A DNA stretch of 25,846 nt from the NCBI GenBank assembly GCA_019114745.1, contig DXEY01000139.1, positions 1 through 25,846 of the forward strand. The letters are read 5' to 3'. The first letter of the stretch is position 1. Each line of letters begins with the position of its first letter. Origin of the DNA: Candidatus Mediterraneibacter colneyensis. GTDB lineage: Bacteria; Bacillota; Clostridia; Lachnospirales; Lachnospiraceae. Of this stretch, positions 15,457-22,201 are shown one piece after another. The notes beneath the pieces are model-generated. The model ran no database searches. It saw only the letters and a list, made by a program, of their open reading frames with translations, and had not been told where the DNA came from. The position numbers were made by a program, and so were the translations under genes.

Positions 15457-16728
15457 TTATGCACTCTCTGATGTCAGAAACGATCTGCGTTCTTCCCCGT
15501 CTCTCAGATACAGCGGCTCGTCTTTCCCGAGCACAGCATCTTTTGTGATCCGGCACTCTTTGATCGTCTCATCTGATGGAACTTTGAACATCGTATCCAT
15601 CATGATCTTTTCCATGATCGCACGGAGTCCCCTTGCGCCTGTCTTTCTGGCAAGAGTCGTCTCCGCTATGGCGGTCAGGGCATCTTTATCAAATTCCAGT
15701 TTCACTCCGTCAAGTTCAAGGAGTTTCTGGTACTGCTTTACGATCGCGCTCTTCGGTTCTGTCAGGATACGTATCAGAGCTTCTTTATCCAGCAGATCCA
15801 GAGATACTGTGACCGGAAGCCTCCCTACCAGTTCGGGGATCAGCCCGTATTTCACAAGATCCTGCGGGAGGACTTCATGGAGGAGTACGTCCATGTCATA
15901 CTCATGTTTCTCTGCGATCTCCGCGTTAAATCCGATGGATTTCCGGTCGAGCCTGGTCTCGATGATCTTATCAATCCCCTCAAATGCGCCTCCGCAGATA
16001 AACAGAATATTGGTAGTATCGATCTGGATCAGTTCCTGATGAGGATGCTTTCTGCCTCCCTGCGGCGGAACCGACGCAACTGTACCCTCAATGATCTTGA
16101 GCAGCGCCTGCTGTACGCCTTCGCCGGATACATCACGGGTGATCGAAGGATTCTCAGATTTCCTGGTGATCTTATCGATCTCGTCAATGTAGATGATACC
16201 GTGCTCCGCGCGCTCGATATCGCCGTCTGCCGCCTGGATCACCTTCAAAAGTATATTCTCTACGTCTTCGCCGACATAACCTGCTTCCGTCAGCGCTGTC
16301 GCGTCTGCTATCGCAAACGGCACATTCAGGATCTTTGCCAGGGTCTGTGCGAGAAGTGTCTTTCCGCATCCTGTCGGCCCGAGCATCAGGATATTGCTCT
16401 TCTGGAGCTCAACGCCCAGATCCTGCTCTGCCATGATTCTTTTATAGTGATTGTATACTGCCACGGAGAGCACTTTTTTTGCCTCGTCCTGGCCGATCAC
16501 ATAATCATCGAGGAACTCTTTCATCTCCTCCGGTGTCAGAAGATTGATGTCATCATATGCGTCTCTGTCATTATAATCAAGTTCTTCCTCAATGATCTCT
16601 GAACAGATTCCGATACACTCGTCACAAATGTAAGTGCCGTTCGGACCGGCGATCAATTTGCGTACCTGAGCCTGCGTCTTATTACAGAAAGAACATCTCA
16701 CGACATCATCCATCATTTTCCCTGCCAT
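15457..16728 (-). CDS. clpX: ATP-dependent Clp protease ATP-binding subunit ClpX
   Basis: A 423-residue AAA+ unfoldase that delivers substrates to ClpP. The N-terminal zinc finger uses Cys12, Cys15, Cys35 and Cys38. Then come Walker A GPTGCGKT (117-124), the GYVG pore loop (150-153), Walker B with IDEID (181-185) and the IGF loop (265-267) that docks on ClpP. Length is normal. The start at 16728 follows GAGGTGAAAAGT; a GTG three codons upstream is a possible but poorer start. It begins 21 bases after clpP, so the two are almost certainly co-transcribed. A terminator-like hairpin lies between it and lon. Confidence 0.98.
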   Translation of the reverse strand: MAGKMMDDVVRCSFCNKTQAQVRKLIAGPNGTYICDECIGICSEIIEEELDYNDRDAYDDINLLTPEEMKEFLDDYVIGQDEAKKVLSVAVYNHYKRIMAEQDLGVELQKSNILMLGPTGCGKTLLAQTLAKILNVPFAIADATALTEAGYVGEDVENILLKVIQAADGDIERAEHGIIYIDEIDKITRKSENPSITRDVSGEGVQQALLKIIEGTVASVPPQGGRKHPHQELIQIDTTNILFICGGAFEGIDKIIETRLDRKSIGFNAEIAEKHEYDMDVLLHEVLPQDLVKYGLIPELVGRLPVTVSLDLLDKEALIRILTEPKSAIVKQYQKLLELDGVKLEFDKDALTAIAETTLARKTGARGLRAIMEKIMMDTMFKVPSDETIKECRITKDAVLGKDEPLYLRDGEERRSFLTSESA

Positions 16729-16749
16729 ACTTTTCACCTCATACTGCTA

Positions 16750-17331
16750 TTAGTGACTTACGATCACTTCGTCGATCAGGCCGTAATCCTTCGCCTCCTG
16801 GGCGGACATGAAATTATCTCGCTCTGTATCAGCCTTGATCGTCTCAAGAGACTGGCCCGTATTCGCAGCCAGGATCTCATTCAATTTCTGCTTTGTGCGG
16901 AGGATATGCTCTGCCGCGATCTGGATCTCTGTCGCCTGTCCCTGGGCGCCGCCTGAAGGCTGGTGGATCATGATCTCAGCATTCGGAAGGGCAAATCTCT
17001 TTCCCTTCTTGCCGCCGGCAAGAAGAAACGCACCCATGCTGGCAGCCATACCGATACACACGGTAGACACATCGCACTTAATATACTGCATCGTGTCATA
17101 GATCGCCATTCCGGCTGTCACAGACCCGCCCGGGCTGTTGATATAAAGCTGTATGTCTTTCTCCGGATCGTCGGCTTCAAGGAATAAAAGCTGTGCCACG
17201 ACCACGCTTGCCGACACGTCGTTTACTTCTTCTCCGAGGAATATGATCCTCTCTTTTAAAAGTCTTGAATAAATGTCATAGGAGCGCTCTCCACGACTTG
17301 TCTGTTCGATGACATAGGGTACTAAACTCAT
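16750..17331 (-). CDS. clpP: ATP-dependent Clp protease proteolytic subunit ClpP
   Basis: A 193-residue serine protease subunit that forms the barrel of ClpXP. The catalytic triad is Ser98 (GMAASMGAF), His123 (MIHQPSGG) and Asp172 (ERDNFMS). YINSPGGSVTAG (63-74) is the strand that binds peptide. The start at 17331 follows AGGAAGGAAGGCATTCAT. It lies 82 bases after tig, with a terminator hairpin between, so it may be partly insulated from tig. No CtsR heptad repeat or complete CIRCE element is seen upstream. Confidence 0.98.
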   Translation of the reverse strand: MSLVPYVIEQTSRGERSYDIYSRLLKERIIFLGEEVNDVSASVVVAQLLFLEADDPEKDIQLYINSPGGSVTAGMAIYDTMQYIKCDVSTVCIGMAASMGAFLLAGGKKGKRFALPNAEIMIHQPSGGAQGQATEIQIAAEHILRTKQKLNEILAANTGQSLETIKADTERDNFMSAQEAKDYGLIDEVIVSH

Positions 17332-17374
17332 ATGAATGCCTTCCTTCCTGATAAAATATTGTTCTCAAAGTGCT

Positions 17375-17402
17375 AAAAGGTGCGCCGTGCGGCACACCTT
17401 TT
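17375..17402 (-). terminator. Hairpin terminator between tig and clpP
   Basis: AAAAGGTGTGCC and GGCGCACCTTTT on the minus strand form a twelve-base stem (one U-G pair) around GCAC. The A-run and T-run are part of the stem, the usual form of an intrinsic terminator. It lies 11 bases after the tig stop, ahead of clpP in the same direction, so it should lower clpP read-through. Confidence 0.85.
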
Positions 17403-17413
17403 CTATGTCCTGC

Positions 17414-18703
17414 TTAACCTTCTACTGCCGCGTCTGCAATGAGTGTCACTGCATCCTGGACAGCGATATCTTCTTTCATCTGTTTCTTCTCGTTATCGCC
17501 CATAAATTCTTTCAGCTTGTCAACCTCCATCTGGTAGGAGTCTGCCATCTTCTGAAGTTCTTCGTCCAGACGCTCGTCAGACACTTCGATATTCTCTGCA
17601 GCCACAACCGCCTCAAGCACGAGTCTCGTGCGGATACGCTTCTCAGCCTGCGGCCTGAACTCTTCCATCATCTTCTCTTCTGTAAGTCCTGTAAACTGGA
17701 AGTACTGCTCCATGCTCATGCCCTGCTGCATGATACGGCGTGCAAAATCATCTGCCATCTGCCTTGCCTGGAGATCGATCATCGGCTCAGGGATATCCAT
17801 CTCGGCATTCGCAACCGCCTGCTCAACAGACTGGTCTTCTCTCTTCTGTTTGCCCTCGTTTTCCTTGCGCTCTTTGATCTTAGCCTTTACCTCAGCCTTG
17901 TACTCATCTACTGTCTCGCTCTTCTCAGATACGTCGGATACAAACTCGTCATCCAGTTCCGGAAGCTCTTTTGCCTTGATCGCGTGAACTGTGCATTTAA
18001 ATACTGCATCTTTTCCAGCAAGCTCTTTTGCCTGATACTCCTCCGGGAATGTAACATTTACTTCCAGTTCCTTGTCGATCTCAGCGCCGATGAGCTGATC
18101 CTCAAATCCCGGGATAAAAGAACCGGAACCGATTGTCAGCGGGTAGTTCTCACCCTTGCCGCCCTCGAAAGCGACGCCGTCGACAAATCCCTCGAAATCA
18201 AGAGTAACCTGATCTTTGTCCTGAACAGCCCTGTCAGTCACATCGATCGTTCTTGCGTTGCGCTCGCGCTCTTTGTCGATCTCTTCATCGATCTCTTTCT
18301 GGGTAACTCTTGTGGAAACTTTGTCCACTTTCAGCCCCTTATACTCGCCCAGAGTCACTTCCGGTTTTACAGCAACCTCTGCTGTGAAGATAAACGGCTT
18401 TCCTTTTTCAAGCTGAGTGATCTCAACCTTCGGCTGGGAAACGATTTCCAGCTCACACTCATCGTAAGCCTTTCCGTATGCCTCAGATATCATATGATTA
18501 GCGGCATCATCATAGAACACTTCCGGGCCGTACATCTTCTCGATCATCTGGCGCGGCACTTTGCCTTTGCGGAATCCCGGAAGGCTGATCTTTCCGCGTT
18601 CCTTCAGGTATGCTGCCTGAAGAGCCTTCTCCACTTCCTCTGCTGACACCTCGATTGTCAGTTTTGCCATATTATGTTCTAATTTTTCTACCTGTAAACT
18701 CAT
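17414..18703 (-). CDS. tig: Trigger factor
   Basis: A 429-residue ribosome-associated chaperone and peptidyl-prolyl isomerase, the first to meet nascent chains at the exit tunnel. The N-terminal domain carries the ribosome-binding GFRKGKVP loop (43-50), a middle FKBP-type domain (about 155-245) contains LDFEGFVDG and GSGSFIPGFEDQL, and the C-terminal helical arms follow to the end. Length is typical. The start follows AAGGAGGAAGAAA. It opens the tig-clpP-clpX-lon-engB block common in Clostridia. A promoter with an extended -10 and a structured leader of about 165 bases precedes it. Confidence 0.98.
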   Translation of the reverse strand: MSLQVEKLEHNMAKLTIEVSAEEVEKALQAAYLKERGKISLPGFRKGKVPRQMIEKMYGPEVFYDDAANHMISEAYGKAYDECELEIVSQPKVEITQLEKGKPFIFTAEVAVKPEVTLGEYKGLKVDKVSTRVTQKEIDEEIDKERERNARTIDVTDRAVQDKDQVTLDFEGFVDGVAFEGGKGENYPLTIGSGSFIPGFEDQLIGAEIDKELEVNVTFPEEYQAKELAGKDAVFKCTVHAIKAKELPELDDEFVSDVSEKSETVDEYKAEVKAKIKERKENEGKQKREDQSVEQAVANAEMDIPEPMIDLQARQMADDFARRIMQQGMSMEQYFQFTGLTEEKMMEEFRPQAEKRIRTRLVLEAVVAAENIEVSDERLDEELQKMADSYQMEVDKLKEFMGDNEKKQMKEDIAVQDAVTLIADAAVEG

Positions 18704-18882
18704 TTTCTTCCTCCTTGAATGTGCAAAGTCCAGTCACCGGAAACATCGAAAAACGATTCCGGCACTGTAAGCGGTCGCCAGGGTCTCAGGTAAACCCGTA
18801 CTTTGGCTCGTCGCCGCCGCAAAAAAACTGCCTCCGCAGATCTGCCGAGACATACCTTTGCAGTCATTAAAATAGTATAGCA
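18704..18882 (-). promoter_or_regulatory. tig promoter and structured 5' leader
   Basis: On the minus strand an extended -10 TGC-TATACT (plus 18874-18882) has only a weak -35; transcription would start near 18867. The leader then holds the palindrome GCAGATCTGC and an alternative CTGC-GGAG-GCAG stem (18828-18839) followed by seven T (18821-18827). Next is the motif GCGGCGGCGACGAGCCAAA (18802-18820), shared with the lon leader, a GGGTTT/AGACCC stem (18781-18797) and a CCGGAA-TCG/CGA-TTCCGG stem with a TTTTT loop (18737-18762). The first stem plus T-run may act as an attenuator. Confidence 0.55.
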
Positions 18883-18921
18883 CATAAATCCGCATATTTC
18901 CAGTACTTTTTGACCCAAATC

Positions 18922-19079
18922 CGAACATGCGGCAAAAAAGTTCTCATTTGACGGAGCAAGTTTACTTGCGTCCGGCTAATGAGGGCTTTTTTGACATATG
19001 GCGGATGCCATACAGCGAGAGCGGAACCTGTTCCGGTCGAGCTGACGCATGTTCGTCTGCCCCGGCAAAAAGTTCTCAT
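18922..19079. repeat. Palindrome-rich repeat region between the DJ-1 gene and tig
   Basis: The core is a hairpin at 18934-18992: AAAAAAGTTCTCATT and AATGAGGGCTTTTTT pair (two G-U pairs on the plus strand), with inner CGGA/TCCG and GCAAG/CTTGC stems. Its left arm, CGGCAAAAAAGTTCTCAT (18930-18947), recurs nearly identically in the same orientation at 19063-19079, reaching into the DJ-1 gene stop codon. CGAACATGCG (18922-18931) recurs inverted at 19046-19055. TATGGC/GCCATA (18997-19012) and CGGAAC/GTTCCG (19022-19035) are further small stems. On the minus strand the large hairpin plus T-run can terminate the DJ-1 transcript. Confidence 0.7.
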
Positions 19080-19627
19080 CCTTCAAATACGATAGCTTCT
19101 CTGACCTCTTCCGCCTTCTCCCTGCCGCACAGGATTTCCGTCAGTCTCAGCGCAAACGGGATCGCTGTCCCCATTCCCCTGCCGGTCGTGATATGTCCAT
19201 CCGTAACTGCCGGTTCCCTCACCACCTGTCCGCATTCAAGCGACTCTTCAAAAGAGGGATATGAGCAGGCTTTTCTGTCTCTGAGCATCCCCAGTTCGCT
19301 CAAAACTGCAGGCGCGGCACAGATCGCCGCCAGACATTTTTTCTCCCGGTCAAAAGAAAGGAGAAGCTCCCGGAGCCCTTCATGGGCTTTCAGATGAAGC
19401 GTACCCGGCATGCCGCCCGGAAGGACGAGCATGTCCGCGTCTTCCATTACTGCCTCCTCAAATACAGCGTCCGCCTCTACCGGGATTCCATGCGCCCCTT
19501 CGATCCTCTTTCTTCCCATTACGGATACGGTAACTGTTTCCACACCTGCCCGGCGGAGGACATCGACAACAGTCAGACCTTCGATCTCTTCAAATCCATC
19601 TGCCAAAAATACACATACCTTACTCAT
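19076..19627 (-). CDS. DJ-1/PfpI (YajL-like) family protein
   Basis: A 183-residue cytoplasmic protein of the DJ-1/ThiJ/PfpI fold. The nucleophile-elbow cysteine is Cys103 in AAICAAPAVL and the partner acid is Glu16 in GFEEIEG, matching Cys106 and Glu18 of human DJ-1. LPGGMPGT (69-76) is another family signature. Members have been reported as deglycases, glyoxalases or chaperones, and the activity of this one cannot be told. The start at 19627 follows AGGAGGTTGTAGAT; 14 more upstream codons have no ribosome binding site. The gene is divergent from the CYTH gene and has a good extended -10 (TGT-TATAAT, minus strand, 19694-19702). Confidence 0.92.
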   Translation of the reverse strand: MSKVCVFLADGFEEIEGLTVVDVLRRAGVETVTVSVMGRKRIEGAHGIPVEADAVFEEAVMEDADMLVLPGGMPGTLHLKAHEGLRELLLSFDREKKCLAAICAAPAVLSELGMLRDRKACSYPSFEESLECGQVVREPAVTDGHITTGRGMGTAIPFALRLTEILCGREKAEEVREAIVFEG

Positions 19628-19693
19628 ATCTACAACCTCCTGACATTTTATCTGCCGACTGTTCTGCAAATATTTCTTTTTACAGCTTCATTT

Positions 19694-19739
19694 ATTATAA
19701 CATCTTGTACTGGAATCGTGGAGATTTATTTCTTATAAT
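19694..19739. promoter_or_regulatory. Divergent promoters of the DJ-1 and CYTH genes
   Basis: On the minus strand TGT-TATAAT (19694-19702) is an extended -10 for the DJ-1 gene. On the plus strand TATAAT (19734-19739) with a weak TGGAAT -35 at 17 bases may serve the CYTH gene. The -35 boxes are poor on both sides and the sites lie close enough for interference. Confidence 0.5.
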
Positions 19740-19775
19740 AGTTTATATATATCCACACATCCAGGAGGAACCATT

Positions 19776-20225
19776 ATGGAAATCGAACGCAAATTTCTTC
19801 CCATTACAGACCGGCTGCCCTTTCAGCCGGAAGATTTCCCGTGCCGCAGGATCGAACAGGGCTATCTGTGCACAGAGCCCGTTGTCCGGGTGCGCAGGGA
19901 CGGAGATGATTACTATCTCACTTACAAATCAAAAGGGCTGCTGGCCCGAGAGGAATACAATCTTCCACTGACCAGGGAATCCTATCAGCACCTGATCAGG
20001 AAGGCGGATGGCAGGATCATCGTCAAAGACAGATATGTCATCCCCCTTGACAGCGGGCTGAACCTTGAGCTGGACGTTTTCAGGGGCGAGCTTGCTCCGC
20101 TCGTACTGGCGGAGATCGAGTTTACCGACGAAGAATCTGCAAAGAACTATCAGCCGCCCGAATGGCTTGGTGAAGATGTAACATATTCACCCGCGTATCA
20201 CAACAGCACGCTTAGCCGGTGCTGA
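19776..20225 (+). CDS. CYTH-domain protein (triphosphate tunnel enzyme family)
   Basis: A 149-residue soluble protein with the hallmark N-terminal ExExK motif (Glu2, Glu4, Lys6 in MEIERKF). Alternating charged residues lining the tunnel follow: Arg38/Arg40, Lys51/Lys53, Lys84/Arg86, Glu98/Asp100 and Glu113/Glu115. Single-domain bacterial CYTH proteins are usually inorganic tripolyphosphatases or nucleoside triphosphatases; adenylate cyclase activity is a rarer alternative. The start follows AGGAGGAACCATT. Polyphosphate kinase lies about 2 kb away on the other strand, an interesting but unproven link. Confidence 0.9.
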   Translation: MEIERKFLPITDRLPFQPEDFPCRRIEQGYLCTEPVVRVRRDGDDYYLTYKSKGLLAREEYNLPLTRESYQHLIRKADGRIIVKDRYVIPLDSGLNLELDVFRGELAPLVLAEIEFTDEESAKNYQPPEWLGEDVTYSPAYHNSTLSRC

Positions 20226-20262
20226 TTTTCGTAACACAGTCTGCCGTCCGGGCAAACGAAAC

Positions 20263-20283
20263 AGCAACGTTTTGTTGCTTTTT
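20263..20283 (+). terminator. Terminator after the CYTH gene
   Basis: AGCAAC and GTTGCT pair around GTTTT, followed by TTTTTC. The stem is only six bases, so the terminator may be moderate. It starts 38 bases after the stop codon. Confidence 0.65.
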
Positions 20284-20297
20284 CTTATTTATTCCCC

Positions 20298-20368
20298 GTT
20301 ATGTTGCATAACACTTTATTTACAGGAAAAATTGATATAATGATGAAGATTTGAAAGTTTCTTGTAAA
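20298..20368 (+). promoter_or_regulatory. Promoter of the XRE gene with two inverted repeats
   Basis: A -10 TATAAT lies at 20336-20341, with a weak -35 (ACTTTA, 20313-20318). Just upstream of the -35, GTTATG and CATAAC form a perfect inverted repeat around TTG (20298-20312). A wider pair, TTTACAGGAAA (20319-20329) and TTTCTTGTAAA (20358-20368), is an inverted repeat with one mismatch that brackets the -10 and the probable transcript start. These are candidate operators for autoregulation. Confidence 0.5.
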
Positions 20369-20381
20369 TGGAGGTGTTTCC

Positions 20382-20768
20382 GTGTCGAATATTCAGCTTG
20401 CAGTTAATCTGCGGCGTTTGAGGACTGACCACAATTATACGCAGACACAGGTTGGAAAAAAATTGAATATCTCACGGCAGGCATACTCTAATTATGAAAC
20501 CGGTAAACGGATCCCTGATCTCGACATGCTCATACGCATCGCCGATATCTACCAGGTGACGCTCGAACAGCTTCTCACTCAGACATGCACGCGCCGTGGC
20601 GTCATTAATGAAACATCCGGCCCGTACTTTACCGGAAGACTGCGGGACAGGGACGATGTGATCTATCTCTCGCAGGAAGAGATTGACATCATCACCAGAT
20701 ACCGGAGCGCCGGCGAAGATGACCGGCGTATCACACGAAAAATACTCGGGATGCAGGATCCCGGGTGA
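20382..20768 (+). CDS. XRE-family transcriptional regulator
   Basis: A 128-residue cytoplasmic DNA-binding protein. Residues 5-60 form the Cro/C1-type helix-turn-helix, with TQTQVGKKLNISRQAYSNYETGKRIPDLDML covering helices two to four and the recognition helix near RQAYSNYE. The C-terminal 65 residues have no cysteine and no known effector domain; they look acidic and helical. The start is a GTG seven bases after GGAGG (20370-20374). The gene stands alone between terminators, with inverted repeats around its promoter, so it may repress itself. Its other targets are not evident. Confidence 0.9.
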   Translation: MSNIQLAVNLRRLRTDHNYTQTQVGKKLNISRQAYSNYETGKRIPDLDMLIRIADIYQVTLEQLLTQTCTRRGVINETSGPYFTGRLRDRDDVIYLSQEEIDIITRYRSAGEDDRRITRKILGMQDPG

Positions 20769-20775
20769 TACAGAC

Positions 20776-20827
20776 AAGCCCCGGAACCGGCGCTGACTGA
20801 TACATCAGGTCCGGTCTCGGGGCTTTT
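20776..20827 (+). terminator. Terminator after the XRE gene
   Basis: AAGCCCCG pairs with CGGGGCTT, with inner CCGG/CCGG and CTGA/TCAG stems, and a TTTT run closes it (20824-20827). It starts eight bases after the stop codon and separates this gene from the convergent glyoxalase-like gene, whose stop lies 34 bases on. Confidence 0.85.
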
Positions 20828-20860
20828 CATTTCTCCTGTTATGCTCCTTTTACGGAGAGA

Positions 20861-21232
20861 TCATCCTTTTTTCGGAACAATCTCAAGCCAGTACCCGTCG
20901 GGATCGGAGATAAAGTAGATCCCCATTCCCGGATTTTCAAAACAGATACAGCCCATCTCTTTATGTTTTGCATATGCCGCGTCAAAATCATCCGCCGTAA
21001 ATGCAAGGTGTATCTCATTGTCCCCGAGGTCATACGGGCGATCCATGTCCCTGAGCCACGTCAGTTCAAGAAGATGGGGCGTAACCCCGTCTCCCAGGTA
21101 CACCAGTTTGAAGCTCCCGTCGTCAGCTTCTTTTGTGCGCGTTACGGTAAGTCCCAGCGCATCTTTGTAGAACGCCAGCGACTTGTCAAGATCATAGACA
21201 TTTATATTATTGTGTGCAAATGTAAACTTCAT
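20861..21232 (-). CDS. Glyoxalase I-like VOC-family protein
   Basis: A 123-residue cytoplasmic protein of the vicinal oxygen chelate fold with two repeated beta-alpha-beta halves. Metal ligands align with E. coli glyoxalase I: His7 (FAHNNI), Glu56 (LLELT), His75 (EIHLAF) and Glu117 (WLEIVP). The small size and complete ligand set fit lactoylglutathione lyase, which detoxifies methylglyoxal, though Clostridia often lack glutathione and another thiol may serve. The start follows GAGGAGAGATGAACA. It sits 53 bases after the corA-like gene on the same strand with no clear terminator between them, so it may belong to the ppk operon. Confidence 0.88.
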   Translation of the reverse strand: MKFTFAHNNINVYDLDKSLAFYKDALGLTVTRTKEADDGSFKLVYLGDGVTPHLLELTWLRDMDRPYDLGDNEIHLAFTADDFDAAYAKHKEMGCICFENPGMGIYFISDPDGYWLEIVPKKG

Positions 21233-21285
21233 TGTTCATCTCTCCTCATTTCCGGCATTATCGTTCCGCCGGCTCCGACATAAAT

Positions 21286-22197
21286 TCATAGAATGTGCTT
21301 CTTCTTAAAGATCAGGATACATCCGGCGATGACCACGATGCTCAAAATGACCACGCCCGGATATCCGTCCTGCAGTCCCGGCATATCTTTAAAATTCATC
21401 CCGTACCAGCCTGTGATCAGGGTCAGGGGGAAGAAGATCGTCGATATCACAGTCAAAAACTGCATATTGCTGTTCTGCTTCGCGTCGATCTGAGCCTGAT
21501 ATGCTTCTTTTACCTGCTGGGCATATTCGAGCAGATGGCTCGTCCGGCTCATGAGACGGTCGGCGCGGTCTGTAAGCGTTCCGAAATACTTCAGATGCTT
21601 CTTCAGGAAAAAGCCGTTTTCATTTTCTTCCAGTTCTTTCGTGAGATCCATGATCTCATCATAATAGCTGCGCAGATTCAGAAGTTCCCTCCGGATAGGC
21701 ATCAGCTTCGTCTGGAAACTGGCAATATGCTCCTGGCTCACATCTTCCTCCATCCGGAGAAGCCGCCGTTCATACGCGACGAGCATCTCCAGGTCTCTGC
21801 TGATAAACTCAGAAATGTAATTATAAAGGAACCGTTCCTTCGTCTCACCCTGATGCATTTTTTTCTGCTGGATCCTGCGGATCAGCCTCTCAGAGAAATC
21901 CTCGTCGTCCACGATCACCACATTGCTCCTGTTTACGAAAAAGTACATCCGGTATCTGCTGCCGAGCACATCTAAGAGCTTCGGTATACAGAGCGTCCCG
22001 ACTATACAGTCCTGCTGATTCTCAAGCCTGCAGAAACCGATCTTAGACACCTGGATCTCATTTTCATAGATGATTCCCGCTTTTTCCAGAATCTGATCCG
22101 CATGTTTTGAATCTGTCACAAATACTGCCGGGCCCTGATCCGCCTCCCACTCTTCAAATGTTACCGGGAGAAGCTGCTCGCCAAATCTGTAAATCAT
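21286..22197 (-). CDS. CorA-family magnesium/divalent cation transporter
   Basis: A 303-residue protein with a large cytoplasmic N-terminal domain, a long helical region (about 120-240) and two C-terminal membrane helices (about 245-265 and 281-297). The selectivity-filter GMN triplet (266-268, in WYGMNF) between them is diagnostic of CorA channels, which form pentamers. CorA proteins carry Mg2+ and sometimes Co2+ or Ni2+, and the ion cannot be chosen here. The start codon lies four bases after the ppk stop and its ribosome binding site (AGGTGATAGG) overlaps the end of ppk, so translation is coupled. Confidence 0.95.
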   Translation of the reverse strand: MIYRFGEQLLPVTFEEWEADQGPAVFVTDSKHADQILEKAGIIYENEIQVSKIGFCRLENQQDCIVGTLCIPKLLDVLGSRYRMYFFVNRSNVVIVDDEDFSERLIRRIQQKKMHQGETKERFLYNYISEFISRDLEMLVAYERRLLRMEEDVSQEHIASFQTKLMPIRRELLNLRSYYDEIMDLTKELEENENGFFLKKHLKYFGTLTDRADRLMSRTSHLLEYAQQVKEAYQAQIDAKQNSNMQFLTVISTIFFPLTLITGWYGMNFKDMPGLQDGYPGVVILSIVVIAGCILIFKKKHIL

Positions 22198-22201
22198 CCT
22201 A

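Noticed and set aside
15335..15556. N-terminal extension of lon by 74 codons
   Set aside because: It overlaps the end of clpX and the leader hairpins, has no ribosome binding site, and Lon family similarity begins at the ATG with AGGAGG at 15334.
17341..17385. CIRCE-like heat-shock operator before clpP
   Set aside because: Only one half-site (TTAGCACTT, one mismatch) is present and no GAGTGCTAA partner follows at nine bases.
18867..19079. Possible 70-residue protein on the minus strand upstream of tig
   Set aside because: It is encoded by the palindromic repeat region and includes a repeated MRTF segment that comes from the duplicated repeat arm; there is no convincing ribosome binding site.
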